From contig DAOPQC010000001.1 of NCBI GenBank assembly GCA_035358815.1, positions 96,603 through 160,602 of the forward strand: a stretch of DNA of 64,000 nt. Direction: 5' to 3'. The number at the start of each line of letters is the position of its first letter. Within the stretch, counting starts at the first letter, position 1. The stretch comes from Thermoanaerobaculales bacterium. GTDB taxonomy: Bacteria; Acidobacteriota; Thermoanaerobaculia; Thermoanaerobaculales; Sulfomarinibacteraceae. The notes under the pieces are model-generated. The model was given only the letters and a program-made list of their open reading frames with translations. It made no database searches and was not told the DNA's origin. Below are positions 41,955 through 50,371 of this stretch, piece after piece. The translations under genes and the position numbers were made by a program.

Positions 41955-44900
41955 ATGGAAGAGGAGAACCCGGGCGGCGACGAGCTGCGTGCCGACGAGA
42001 CGTTGACCGAGCTCGGGGATGAGCCGGCCGGCGCTCCGGCGTCCGGGATTGTGATCTTCTCGGGAGCCGAGCTCGGCGGCCGCTACCGCATCCTCTCACG
42101 CATCGGCGCTGGCGGCATGGGCGAGGTGTGGCATGCCTTCGACCTCAAGCTGCGGGTCGAGGTGGCGCTCAAGGCGTTGCGGTCGGACGTGCTGGCGAGC
42201 GAGCGGCGGCGGGAGCAGCTGCGGCGGGAGGTGCGGGCAGCCCGTGAGGTGGTGTCCCCGAACGTCTGCCGGATCTACGACCTCGAGGAGTTCGCCGGCT
42301 GCGAGCTGATCTCGATGGAGTACATAGACGGCCAGACGCTGCTGTCGGTGCTCCGGGAGCGAGGTCCGCTCGGGCTCAAGGAGGCCCAGGACATCGCCTC
42401 GCAGTTTCTCTCCGGGCTCGAGGCGATCCATGCGGCGGGCCTCGTCCACCGAGACATCAAGCCGGAAAACATCATGGTCACCCGGGCGGGGAGGGTGGTG
42501 GTGATGGACTTCGGGGTCGCGCGCCAGCATGCGAAGGGAGGTGGTTCAGCGTCGGGGACGCCGGGCTACATGTCGCCAGAGCAGGGGATGGGGGTGGAGG
42601 TGGACGCGCGGGCGGACGTGTACTCGGCGGGGGTGGTGTTGGCGGAGATGGTGTGCCCCGGTGGGATCAGGGATGTGGAGAGTCGGAAGAGCCTGTGGGA
42701 GGGGGTTCGGAGCGAGCCGCCGAAGCTGCCGGAGAGCCCGTGGGCGCCCGTTCTGAAGAGGGCGGTGACGAAGGACCTGGAGCAGCGGTACAGGTCGGCG
42801 CACACCCTCACGCGGGCGCTCGAGGAGGTGACGCTGCGAGTGGTGGGGGCGGAGGACCTCCACCCCTACCCCGGGCTGGCGTCGTTCACCGCGGGGGATG
42901 CGGAGTTCTTCTTCGGCCGCGAGGTCGAGGTCGAGGAGATGTGGCGGAAGCTCGAGGGCCCGGCGCGGCTGCTCGGGCTGATGGGTCCCTCGGGCGCCGG
43001 CAAGACCTCATTCCTGCGGGCAGGGTTGATGCCGCGCGCCGGCAGTGGCTGGCGGTGCCTGATCTGCACGCCGGGCAACAACCCGGAGCTGTCGCTGAGC
43101 CGCGCCCTTGCCTCGGAGCTGTCGGACAGTAGCGAGGCGATCGAGCGCCTGCTCCGCTTCGACAATCCGGAGGTGGCAGAGGCGGTGGTGTCGGGCTGGC
43201 GGCGTCAGGCCGGGCACGCGCTGCTGATCGTCGACCAGTTCGAGGAGCTGTTCACGCAGAACTCCGGCGAGGTGCAGCGCCGCTTTGTTGATCTGCTGGC
43301 GCGACTCGCTTTGGAGAGCGACGTGCACGTGCTGGTGAGCCTGCGGGACGACTTCCTGCTGCGCTGTCACGACCACCAGTCGTTGAAGCCGGTGTTCACG
43401 GAGCTGACGCCGCTGGCCGCGCCGGTGGGTGCGAACCTCCGGCGGGCGCTGACTCAGCCGGCACTGCAGTGCGGCTACCGCTTCGAGGACGATGCGCTGG
43501 TCGAGGAGATGCTGGCCGATGTCGAGGGTGAGCGGGGTGCGCTGCCGCTGCTCGCCTTTGCGGCGGCGAGGCTGTGGGAGAAGCGCGACCGCGAGCGAGG
43601 TCTGCTCACCCGAGAGGCGTACCGGGAGATCGGCGGCGTGGGCGGCGCCCTCGCCCGTCACGCCGAGGCGACGATGGACCGTATCGGTCGGGAGCGGATC
43701 GGGGTCGTGCGCGAGATCTTCCGAAACCTGGTGACCGCTGAGGGGACACGCGCGATCCGCGAGTGGCACGAGGTTCTGTCCGTGTTCAGCGGTGCGCAGC
43801 GCGACCCGGCAGACCAGGTGCTGCGGGAGCTGGTCGATGCCCGGCTGTTGACGACGTACGAGGTCCGGGAGGAGGACCACGAGCCTACCCGCCGGGTCGA
43901 GATCATCCACGAGTCGCTGCTCAAGGCCTGGCCGCGGCTGGTGCGTTGGCAGACCCAGGACGCCGACGCGGTCCAGCTTCGCGACCAGCTCCGGCAAGCG
44001 GCGCGGACCTGGCATGAGCACGGCCGCTCCGACGACCTGCTGTGGACCGGCTCGGCCTTTCGCGAGTACTCGGTTTGGCGGGAGCGCTACCCCGGAGGTC
44101 TGTCCGAACTCGAGGAGGCCTTTGCCCGATCGATGACCGAGCTGGCTGGCCGGCGCCGCCGCCGCCGGCGCGCCGCGGCCACTGCGGCGATCGTGGTGCT
44201 CCTCGCGGTGGCGGCCGCCCTCACGATGTTGTGGCGCCGAAGCGTGCAGGAGACCCGCCGCGCCGAGGCGCGCAAGCTGATCGCCCTCGGCCGGGTGGAG
44301 CTGGACCGCAACCCTTCGGCAGCCCTGGCCTTTGCTCGGGCGAGCCTCCAGGTGGCGGACGCGCCCGATGCCCGGATGCTCGCCGTCCAGGCGCTCTGGG
44401 CCGGGCCACCAACCTTCTTCGTCGCACGCCTCGGTGATAGCCAGTGCCTCGAAGCTGCATTCAGCCCCGACGGCCGCCGGCTCGCCTGTGGTGGCTTCTC
44501 TCCGGATGTCACCGTTCTTCGCAGCGACGGCGGCGAGCCAATTCGCATTCGGGATCTGCCGGAGAAGCTCAAGCTGCGCGGTGTCGCCTTCACTCCCTCC
44601 GGAGACCGACTGCTGAGCTGGCTCGAAGGCGACCCGAGCATCCGCATCTTCGCAGTCGAGGGCGAGGAGCTCGGCGTCCTGCCGGCCGACGCGACAGAGC
44701 TGCTGGTTCTCGATGAGGACACAATCGCCACGTTCGGCGCAGGCGAGCCCGGCACGACTGAAAGTGCGGTGCGCGTCTGGTCGCTCGCCGACCACTCGTC
44801 GCGGCTCGTCGCGCGTTGGCAGCCACCCCCTGGGTTCCGGTCCAGCCTCCCCGGGTTGCCGCCGGCGGCGATCGATCTCCAGCTGAGCTGGCTCGCTTAC

Positions 44901-46397
44901 GGCGACGACGCCGCGGTGCGCCTGTTCGGCCTTGCCGGGCCGGATGCGGGGCGAGAGCGCTCGCTCGGAAACCATTCGGCGGGGGTCATCAATCTCGCCT
45001 TCGCGCCCGACGGCTCCCGGCTGGCCTCGGCCGACGCGAGCGGCGGGTTCAGAGTGTGGTCGATGGCGGGGGACGCAGCCCCTCGCACGCTCGACGCTCC
45101 AGCCCCTTCGAGGTACTCCCGTCTCAGCTTCGATGCCTCCGGGTCGAGGCTCGGGTGGGGCTCAACGGGCGGCGCCCTGGTGTGGAGCCTCAGCGATCCA
45201 CCAGACGCCGCGGCCCGTCTGCTCCGGGCCCCGGGCGAGTTCGCGTTCGGCGCGGTCGGCTTCGACCGCGAGGCCCGGTGGGCTGCCGCGGCGCGGGACT
45301 CCTTCGAGATGGCGCTGTGGTCGCTGACTTCGGCCTATCCGAGGGTCCTCAAAGGGCATGCCCAGATGGTGTTCGATGTGGCGTTCGCCGCCGACTCCCG
45401 CTTCCTCGCCTCGTGCGGTCTGGACGGTGCCCGCCTGTGGCCGCTGTCGCCCGACGACGGGCACCAGCGCCCGGTCGCGCTCGGCGAGGAGTACCTCTGC
45501 CAGGGAATCGCGGCCGACGCGACGGGCTCGAAGGTGCTGGTCGCGACGATGGGGCTCGGGGCCTTTCTGGTCGAACCGGATGGCGCGCCGCCGCGCCGCC
45601 TCGAGGGAGTCCCGCCGAGGTGTCTGCAGCCGGCCGCGCTCGACACCCGGCTGGGCCTCGCAGCCGCTGCCGACGGATGGGCGCCGGAGCCGGGGGCGCT
45701 CCACATCGTGGAGCTGGCGTCGGGTACGACCCGGTCGTTTCCCCTGCGCGACCCGGAGAGCCGGGACTCGTTCGAGGGCAGCCTCACGTCACTGGGCTTC
45801 GGGGCAGACGGCAGCCTGATGTCCGGTGGGGACGGAGGCGTCTACAAATGGGATCTCTCGACCGGTGAGCGCACCAGGATCTGCGGTGAGGGGACGTGGA
45901 GCGACGTGGCAGTCAGCCGTTCGGGCCGCACGATGATCGCGGCCTGCGACAGGAGCGACCCATCCGGCCCGGTGATCGTCATGGATCTGTCGACGGGCAC
46001 TCAGCGTCGCGTCGCCAGCCACGAGCAGGACGTTGTCGCCGTGGCGATCGACGCAACGGGCGAGCGGATCGCCACCGGTGCCGGCAACGGTGTGGTGCGG
46101 GTCGGCCGGGTCACAGGCGAGGAGCCGCACCTGCTCATCGGCCACCGCGAGCTCGTCAACACCCTGGCGTTTTCGCCCGACGGCAGGTGGCTCGCCTCGG
46201 CGAGCGGGACCGAGATTCTCCTGTGGCCGATGCCGGACCTGTCGAAGCCGCCGCTCCACACCCTGCCGCGCGAGGAGCTGCTCGCCAAGCTCCAGTCGCT
46301 CACCAATCTCCGCGCCGTGCGCGACCCCAACTCGGCCACCGGCTGGACGATCGAGGTCGGCCCATTCCCCGGCTGGCGAGACGTCCCCACCTGGTGA
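41955..46397 (+). CDS. Ser/Thr kinase with STAND-type ATPase, TM helix and WD40 propellers
   Basis: 1480 residues. Order: kinase domain (about 44-300: GAGGMGEVW, Lys73 in VALKAL, HRDIKPEN, DFGVARQ, GTPGYMSPEQ); nSTAND/NACHT-like ATPase (about 308-735: PGLASFTAGDAEFFFGRE, Walker A MGPSGAGKTSFL at ~340, Walker B LLIVDQFEELF, and the IHESLLKAWPRL end motif); an Arg-rich stop-transfer and TM helix (about 731-757); then many WD40-like repeats (AAFSPDGRRLA, FAPDGSRLASADASG, LAFSPDGRWLASASG) to the C terminus. All kinase residues are intact. The repeats lie beyond the membrane, so it likely senses an external or periplasmic signal, oligomerises through STAND and phosphorylates cytosolic targets. Target unknown. 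Confidence 0.88.
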   Translation: MEEENPGGDELRADETLTELGDEPAGAPASGIVIFSGAELGGRYRILSRIGAGGMGEVWHAFDLKLRVEVALKALRSDVLASERRREQLRREVRAAREVVSPNVCRIYDLEEFAGCELISMEYIDGQTLLSVLRERGPLGLKEAQDIASQFLSGLEAIHAAGLVHRDIKPENIMVTRAGRVVVMDFGVARQHAKGGGSASGTPGYMSPEQGMGVEVDARADVYSAGVVLAEMVCPGGIRDVESRKSLWEGVRSEPPKLPESPWAPVLKRAVTKDLEQRYRSAHTLTRALEEVTLRVVGAEDLHPYPGLASFTAGDAEFFFGREVEVEEMWRKLEGPARLLGLMGPSGAGKTSFLRAGLMPRAGSGWRCLICTPGNNPELSLSRALASELSDSSEAIERLLRFDNPEVAEAVVSGWRRQAGHALLIVDQFEELFTQNSGEVQRRFVDLLARLALESDVHVLVSLRDDFLLRCHDHQSLKPVFTELTPLAAPVGANLRRALTQPALQCGYRFEDDALVEEMLADVEGERGALPLLAFAAARLWEKRDRERGLLTREAYREIGGVGGALARHAEATMDRIGRERIGVVREIFRNLVTAEGTRAIREWHEVLSVFSGAQRDPADQVLRELVDARLLTTYEVREEDHEPTRRVEIIHESLLKAWPRLVRWQTQDADAVQLRDQLRQAARTWHEHGRSDDLLWTGSAFREYSVWRERYPGGLSELEEAFARSMTELAGRRRRRRRAAATAAIVVLLAVAAALTMLWRRSVQETRRAEARKLIALGRVELDRNPSAALAFARASLQVADAPDARMLAVQALWAGPPTFFVARLGDSQCLEAAFSPDGRRLACGGFSPDVTVLRSDGGEPIRIRDLPEKLKLRGVAFTPSGDRLLSWLEGDPSIRIFAVEGEELGVLPADATELLVLDEDTIATFGAGEPGTTESAVRVWSLADHSSRLVARWQPPPGFRSSLPGLPPAAIDLQLSWLAYGDDAAVRLFGLAGPDAGRERSLGNHSAGVINLAFAPDGSRLASADASGGFRVWSMAGDAAPRTLDAPAPSRYSRLSFDASGSRLGWGSTGGALVWSLSDPPDAAARLLRAPGEFAFGAVGFDREARWAAAARDSFEMALWSLTSAYPRVLKGHAQMVFDVAFAADSRFLASCGLDGARLWPLSPDDGHQRPVALGEEYLCQGIAADATGSKVLVATMGLGAFLVEPDGAPPRRLEGVPPRCLQPAALDTRLGLAAAADGWAPEPGALHIVELASGTTRSFPLRDPESRDSFEGSLTSLGFGADGSLMSGGDGGVYKWDLSTGERTRICGEGTWSDVAVSRSGRTMIAACDRSDPSGPVIVMDLSTGTQRRVASHEQDVVAVAIDATGERIATGAGNGVVRVGRVTGEEPHLLIGHRELVNTLAFSPDGRWLASASGTEILLWPMPDLSKPPLHTLPREELLAKLQSLTNLRAVRDPNSATGWTIEVGPFPGWRDVPTW

Positions 46398-46465
46398 CAC
46401 GGCGGAACCGCCACCAGCGCTCACGCATGCCCGGGCTCAGCAGCCTGGGCAGTGGTTTCCGAACA

Positions 46466-46501
46466 CGGGAACGGGGACGGGAACGGGAGCGGGAACGTGG
46501 G
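46466..46501 (+). repeat. 6-bp array, six units
   Basis: CGGGAA, CGGGGA, CGGGAA, CGGGAG, CGGGAA and CGTGGG in strict phase, in the 268-base gap between the kinase and uppP. No heptamers follow here. TACCAT at 46582-46587 is a candidate -10 box for uppP. Confidence 0.8.
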
Positions 46502-46665
46502 GAGGGGACATCCTCCATCATGACCGCGTTGCGCGATAGAAGCGGCTTCCGAACGGCAGCGGTGGGCGCGGCGCAAGGTGGTACCATTCAACTGGTTATG
46601 TTGGTCCGTTTGGAGACACTCCCGGCGCCGTCCGGTCGTCGGTGTGACCCCGGAGGCGGCTGAGC

Positions 46666-47454
46666 ATGGGCCTCGGCTACGCGCTGCTGCTCGGCGTCCT
46701 GCAGGGCTTCACCGAGTTCCTGCCGGTGTCGTCGTCGGGGCACCTCGCGCTCGCGCAGATGCTGGTCCCGGGGTTCGATCAGCCCGGGGTGCTGTTCGAC
46801 GCCATGCTCCACGTCGGCACCGCCGCCGCCGTGATCGCCTTCGAGCGCCGGCAGATCGTCGAGTGGGCCGGGTCGGCAACCGGTCGACGTGTCCTGCTGC
46901 TGCTCGTGGTCGGCACTTTCGCCACCGCGGTGGTCGGTTTCGCGCTCAAGGGCGTCGCCACCCAGGCGTTCGAGCGGCCGCTCTGGGTCGCCGCCTTCCT
47001 GGTCGTGACCGGTTGCGTGGTGGCCGCCACCCGCTGGCTCGGCAGCGGCGTCCGCGGGGTCGAGCGCACGACCTGGCGTGAGGCGGCCGTCATCGGTCTG
47101 CTCCAGGGTCTGGCCGTCTTCCCCGGGCTGTCGCGCTCCGGGACCACGATCGCGGCCGGCCTGTGGGCCGGGCTCGAGCGGTCGTGGGCCGCGCGCTTCA
47201 GCTTCCTGCTCGGGGTGCCGGCGGTCGCGGGCGTCACGGTCATCGAACTCCTTACACATCGCGATGAGCTGGCCGCCACCTCGGGCGGCTTCGCCGCCGC
47301 CTGCGCCGCCGGCGCCGCCGCCGCGGCGGTCACCGGCTACGTCGCCCTCGCCATCGTGCTCAAGACGGTGTCCAGCCGCGTCTTCCACCGCTTCGCCTGG
47401 TACTGCATCCCCGTCGGCCTGATCGTGCTCGTGATCGTCGCGAGGGCCGGCTGA
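46666..47454 (+). CDS. uppP: Undecaprenyl-diphosphatase (UppP/BacA)
   Basis: 262 residues, about eight TM helices. LLGVLQGFTEFLPVSSSGHLAL is the first catalytic motif (EFLPVSSSGH) and LAVFPGLSRSGTTIAAGL the second (PGxSRSxxT). It regenerates undecaprenyl phosphate for cell-wall and polysaccharide synthesis and gives bacitracin tolerance. The stop overlaps the ftsK start by one base (TGATG), an arrangement that ties cell-wall lipid recycling to a division/segregation gene. Confidence 0.95.
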   Translation: MGLGYALLLGVLQGFTEFLPVSSSGHLALAQMLVPGFDQPGVLFDAMLHVGTAAAVIAFERRQIVEWAGSATGRRVLLLLVVGTFATAVVGFALKGVATQAFERPLWVAAFLVVTGCVVAATRWLGSGVRGVERTTWREAAVIGLLQGLAVFPGLSRSGTTIAAGLWAGLERSWAARFSFLLGVPAVAGVTVIELLTHRDELAATSGGFAAACAAGAAAAAVTGYVALAIVLKTVSSRVFHRFAWYCIPVGLIVLVIVARAG

Positions 47455-49874
47455 TGCGCGACCGGGTGCTCCGCGAGGCGGGAGCGGTCGCGCTCCTGCT
47501 CGGCTCGATCCTGGTGGCGGTGGCGCTGCTGACCCACTCGCCGATGGACCCGAGCCCGTTCCACGCCTCGACCGAGCACGCGAGCCCGTCGAACTGGGCG
47601 GGCTGGCTCGGGGCCACGCTGTCCGCCGCGCTGCTCAGCCTGATCGGGCTGACCGCCCTGCTGCTGCCCCCGATCGGCGCCGTGCTGGGATGGCGGATTC
47701 TCCGCCAGCGGCCGCTCGCGAGCCCGTCGCTGACGCTGGTCGGCTGGCTGATCGTGCTGCTCACCCTGCCCGGCCTGCTGTCGCTGGTGGCGTTCGACGT
47801 CCCCTACCGGGGCGGCGGGGTGCCCAGCGCCGGCTTCGTGGGCCGGGCGGAGTCCGACCTGCTCGGCGGCTTCGCGGGCCCGGTCGGCCGGGTGGTGATC
47901 CTGGTGTTCTTCCTGCTGGTCGGAGCGCTGATGGTGTCCGGCAGGTCGGCGGCGATCCTCGCCGAGGTCGTGATCGGCCGGCTGCGCGAGCGTCGAGAGG
48001 GCCGCCAGCGCGAGCGGCTGCGCAAGAAGCGCGAGCGCCAGCAGCAGCAGGACCGCCGCAGGGTCCTCGAGCGGCAGCTTGCGCGAATCGACTCCGAGGG
48101 GGGCTACCGCGGCTCGCTGACTGTCAAGCAGGTGGAGGGCAGAGGCCGGTTTCGGATCGTTCGCCGGACCGCGGAGGGCGCAGCCGAGCCGGCGCCGGCC
48201 GACGAGCAGAAGCCGGAGCCGGCGACGGCGCCTGAGCCCGCAGCGCCGAAGCGGCAAGCGAAGCCGCGGGCGGAGAAGAAGGCGGCGCCCGACAAGGTCG
48301 TCCAGGAGGAGTTCGACTTCGTCGAGGACCTCGAGGCCTACGACCTGCCCCGGCTCAGCTTCCTCGAGGAGCCCGCGGACATCGTCCAGCGCGACTCGAG
48401 CGCCATGATCGAAATGTCGAAGCTGATCACCACCAAGTGCCACGAGTTCCGGGTGCGCGGCGAGGTCGTCAACATCCGCACCGGGCCGGTGATCACGACC
48501 TACGAGTTCCGCCTCGAGCCGGGGGTCAAGATCTCCGCGGTCCAGAACCTGGCCGAGGACCTGGCGCTCGCATTGCGCACCGAGTCGGTCCGCATCGAGC
48601 GGATCCCGGGGCGGGCGACGGTGGGCATCGAGGTGCCCAACCCCGACCCCGAGGTCATCCGCCTGCGCACCCTGCTCGAGGCGCCGGAGTTCCAGCACGC
48701 CCAGTCGCTGCTCACCCTGAGCCTCGGCGTGGACATCCGGGGCAAGCCGTTCTTCGCCGACCTGGCGCGGATGCCGCACCTGCTGATCGGCGGATTCACC
48801 GGCTCCGGCAAGTCGGTGGGCTTGAACGCCATGATCATGTCGATCCTGTACAAGGCCAAGCCGGACCAGGTCAAGTTCATCCTGGTCGACCCGAAGATGG
48901 TGGAGCTGGGCGTCTACGCCGACATCCCGCACCTGCTGACGCCGATCATCTCGGACCCCAAGAAGGCCGCCAACGCGCTTGGCTGGACGGTCGCCGAGAT
49001 GGACCTGCGCTACCGCTACCTGGCCGCGCTCGGCGCGCGCAACCTGACCCAGTACAACCAGCTGGTGAGCGACCCGGTGCAGCTGCGCAAGGTGCGCTCG
49101 CAGCTCGCCGACGCCGACGACGAGGAGCTGGCCGACCTCGAGCCGCTGCCCTACGTGGTGGTGGTGATCGACGAGCTCGCCGACCTGATGCTGGCGTCGT
49201 CGCGGGCAGTCGAGGAGTCGATCACCAGGCTGTCCCAGAAAGCGCGGGCGGTCGGCATCCACCTGGTCTGCGCCACCCAGCGGCCATCGGTGGACATCCT
49301 GACCGGGATCATCAAGGCCAACTTCCCGTGCCGGCTCTCCTACAAGGTGCGCTCGCGCTTCGACGCCCGAACCATCCTCGACTCGATGGGCTCGGAGCAG
49401 CTGCTCGGCCGCGGGGACATGCTCTATCTGCCGCCGGGGAGCTCCACCCTGATCCGACTGCACGGGCCGTTGGTCACCGAGAAGGAGATCGCCACCGTCG
49501 TCCGCTATATCAAACGCTTCGGCAAACCGGACTACCAGAGAGAGGTGCTGACCCACGCCGCCCTCGGCAGCAACGACCGGGGCGGCCGGCGGACCGTGGT
49601 CGAGGACGAGACCGAGCTGGGAGACCCAATGTACGAGCACGCGGCGCGGCTGGTGGTGAAGACCCGCAAGGCATCGGCGTCGTACATCCAGCGCCGGCTC
49701 CACCTCGGCTACACCCGCTCGGCGCGGCTGCTCGACATGATGGAGCGGGAGGGGCTGGTGGGCCCGCTCGCCGGCTCCAAGGGCCGCGAGGTGCTGGTGC
49801 CCGAAACCTACTTCGCGGAGGTCGACGAGACCCACGAGCTGGATGGCGATTTCGACGAGAGTGAGGTGCCGTGA
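47454..49874 (+). CDS. ftsK: DNA translocase FtsK/SpoIIIE
   Basis: 806 residues. Four N-terminal TM helices (about 10-165), a charged, coiled-coil and Pro/Ala-rich linker (to ~310), the alpha/beta motor with Walker A LLIGGFTGSGKSVGLN (~445-460) and Walker B VVVIDELADLM (~568), and a C-terminal gamma winged helix that reads KOPS/SRS (about 725-790, LVVKTRKASASYIQRRLHLGYTRSARLLDMME). It pumps chromosomal DNA at the septum and activates XerCD. The linker is of medium length. It overlaps both neighbours by one base. Confidence 0.94.
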   Translation: MRDRVLREAGAVALLLGSILVAVALLTHSPMDPSPFHASTEHASPSNWAGWLGATLSAALLSLIGLTALLLPPIGAVLGWRILRQRPLASPSLTLVGWLIVLLTLPGLLSLVAFDVPYRGGGVPSAGFVGRAESDLLGGFAGPVGRVVILVFFLLVGALMVSGRSAAILAEVVIGRLRERREGRQRERLRKKRERQQQQDRRRVLERQLARIDSEGGYRGSLTVKQVEGRGRFRIVRRTAEGAAEPAPADEQKPEPATAPEPAAPKRQAKPRAEKKAAPDKVVQEEFDFVEDLEAYDLPRLSFLEEPADIVQRDSSAMIEMSKLITTKCHEFRVRGEVVNIRTGPVITTYEFRLEPGVKISAVQNLAEDLALALRTESVRIERIPGRATVGIEVPNPDPEVIRLRTLLEAPEFQHAQSLLTLSLGVDIRGKPFFADLARMPHLLIGGFTGSGKSVGLNAMIMSILYKAKPDQVKFILVDPKMVELGVYADIPHLLTPIISDPKKAANALGWTVAEMDLRYRYLAALGARNLTQYNQLVSDPVQLRKVRSQLADADDEELADLEPLPYVVVVIDELADLMLASSRAVEESITRLSQKARAVGIHLVCATQRPSVDILTGIIKANFPCRLSYKVRSRFDARTILDSMGSEQLLGRGDMLYLPPGSSTLIRLHGPLVTEKEIATVVRYIKRFGKPDYQREVLTHAALGSNDRGGRRTVVEDETELGDPMYEHAARLVVKTRKASASYIQRRLHLGYTRSARLLDMMEREGLVGPLAGSKGREVLVPETYFAEVDETHELDGDFDESEVP

Positions 49875-50188
49875 TGGACTTCGGGATCCTCGACTTCAGC
49901 CCGACCGACTCGGTGCGGCTGGTCGCCGTCGCGGCGGTCGCGATCCTGCTCGCGTTGCTGGTGATCAGCTTCCTGTCGCGGGCGCGGGTCTTCTGCCAGT
50001 ACCTCAAGCACATGACCGGCATCGAGCTCAAGCCGGCCACGGTGCGCAGGGTGTACCGGAAGAACGGCCGCGGTGGGGTGCGGGACATGCTGATCTCGCT
50101 GCTGATCCAGGAGGATCTCGCGGACCCTGACCGGGTCGTGACACCGGACTCCAAGCCCGACACCTCGGCCTTCCAGACTGACCACTGA
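49874..50188 (+). CDS. Small membrane protein after ftsK, unknown
   Basis: 104 residues, ATG overlapping the ftsK stop (TGATG). An N-terminal TM helix (about 17-36, VRLVAVAAVAILLALLVISFL) is followed by a basic cytosolic part (RARVFCQYLKHMTGIELKPATVRRVYRKNGRGGVRDMLISLLIQEDLADP) that looks like a compact helical domain. No known family. Its tight coupling to ftsK suggests a shared operon and perhaps a role at the septum or envelope, which is inference only. Confidence 0.7.
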   Translation: MDFGILDFSPTDSVRLVAVAAVAILLALLVISFLSRARVFCQYLKHMTGIELKPATVRRVYRKNGRGGVRDMLISLLIQEDLADPDRVVTPDSKPDTSAFQTDH

Positions 50189-50191
50189 CCG

Positions 50192-50233
50192 TACCCGTTC
50201 GCGTTCCCGTTCCCGTTCCCGCGTCCGCTTCCG
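50192..50233 (-). repeat. 6-bp array, reversed, seven units
   Basis: On the plus strand: TACCCG, TTCGCG, TTCCCG three times, CGTCCG, CTTCCG. On the minus strand this is the CGGGAA-type array. It starts four bases after the stop codon of the small membrane protein. Confidence 0.8.
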
Positions 50234-50359
50234 CGCCGATGTCCCTCTCCGGGCCCGAACGCCACCAGGTCTGCGTCAGCCGGAGGCCTCGTCCTGGAGG
50301 ATCCGGCCTGAGCGACCGCCGCCAACCGCGACTGGTTCGCCCAGCCGCCAGGGAGCCGC

Positions 50360-50365
50360 TATCAT
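50360..50365 (+). promoter_or_regulatory. -10-like box before mutL, leaderless arrangement
   Basis: TATCAT, then six bases, then the ATG at 50372. There is no Shine-Dalgarno sequence. A TTCGCC at 50336-50341 with an 18-base spacer could be a weak -35. Confidence 0.4.
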
Positions 50366-50371
50366 CGTCGT

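Noticed and set aside
41955..46397. Classic anti-phage defence island around the kinase
   Set aside because: Neighbours are housekeeping genes (rsmA, uppP, ftsK) and no nuclease, methylase or toxin is adjacent; only the STAND domain hints at defence.
47337..49835. 832-codon minus-strand open frame opposite ftsK
   Set aside because: High-GC shadow; the plus strand encodes an intact FtsK.
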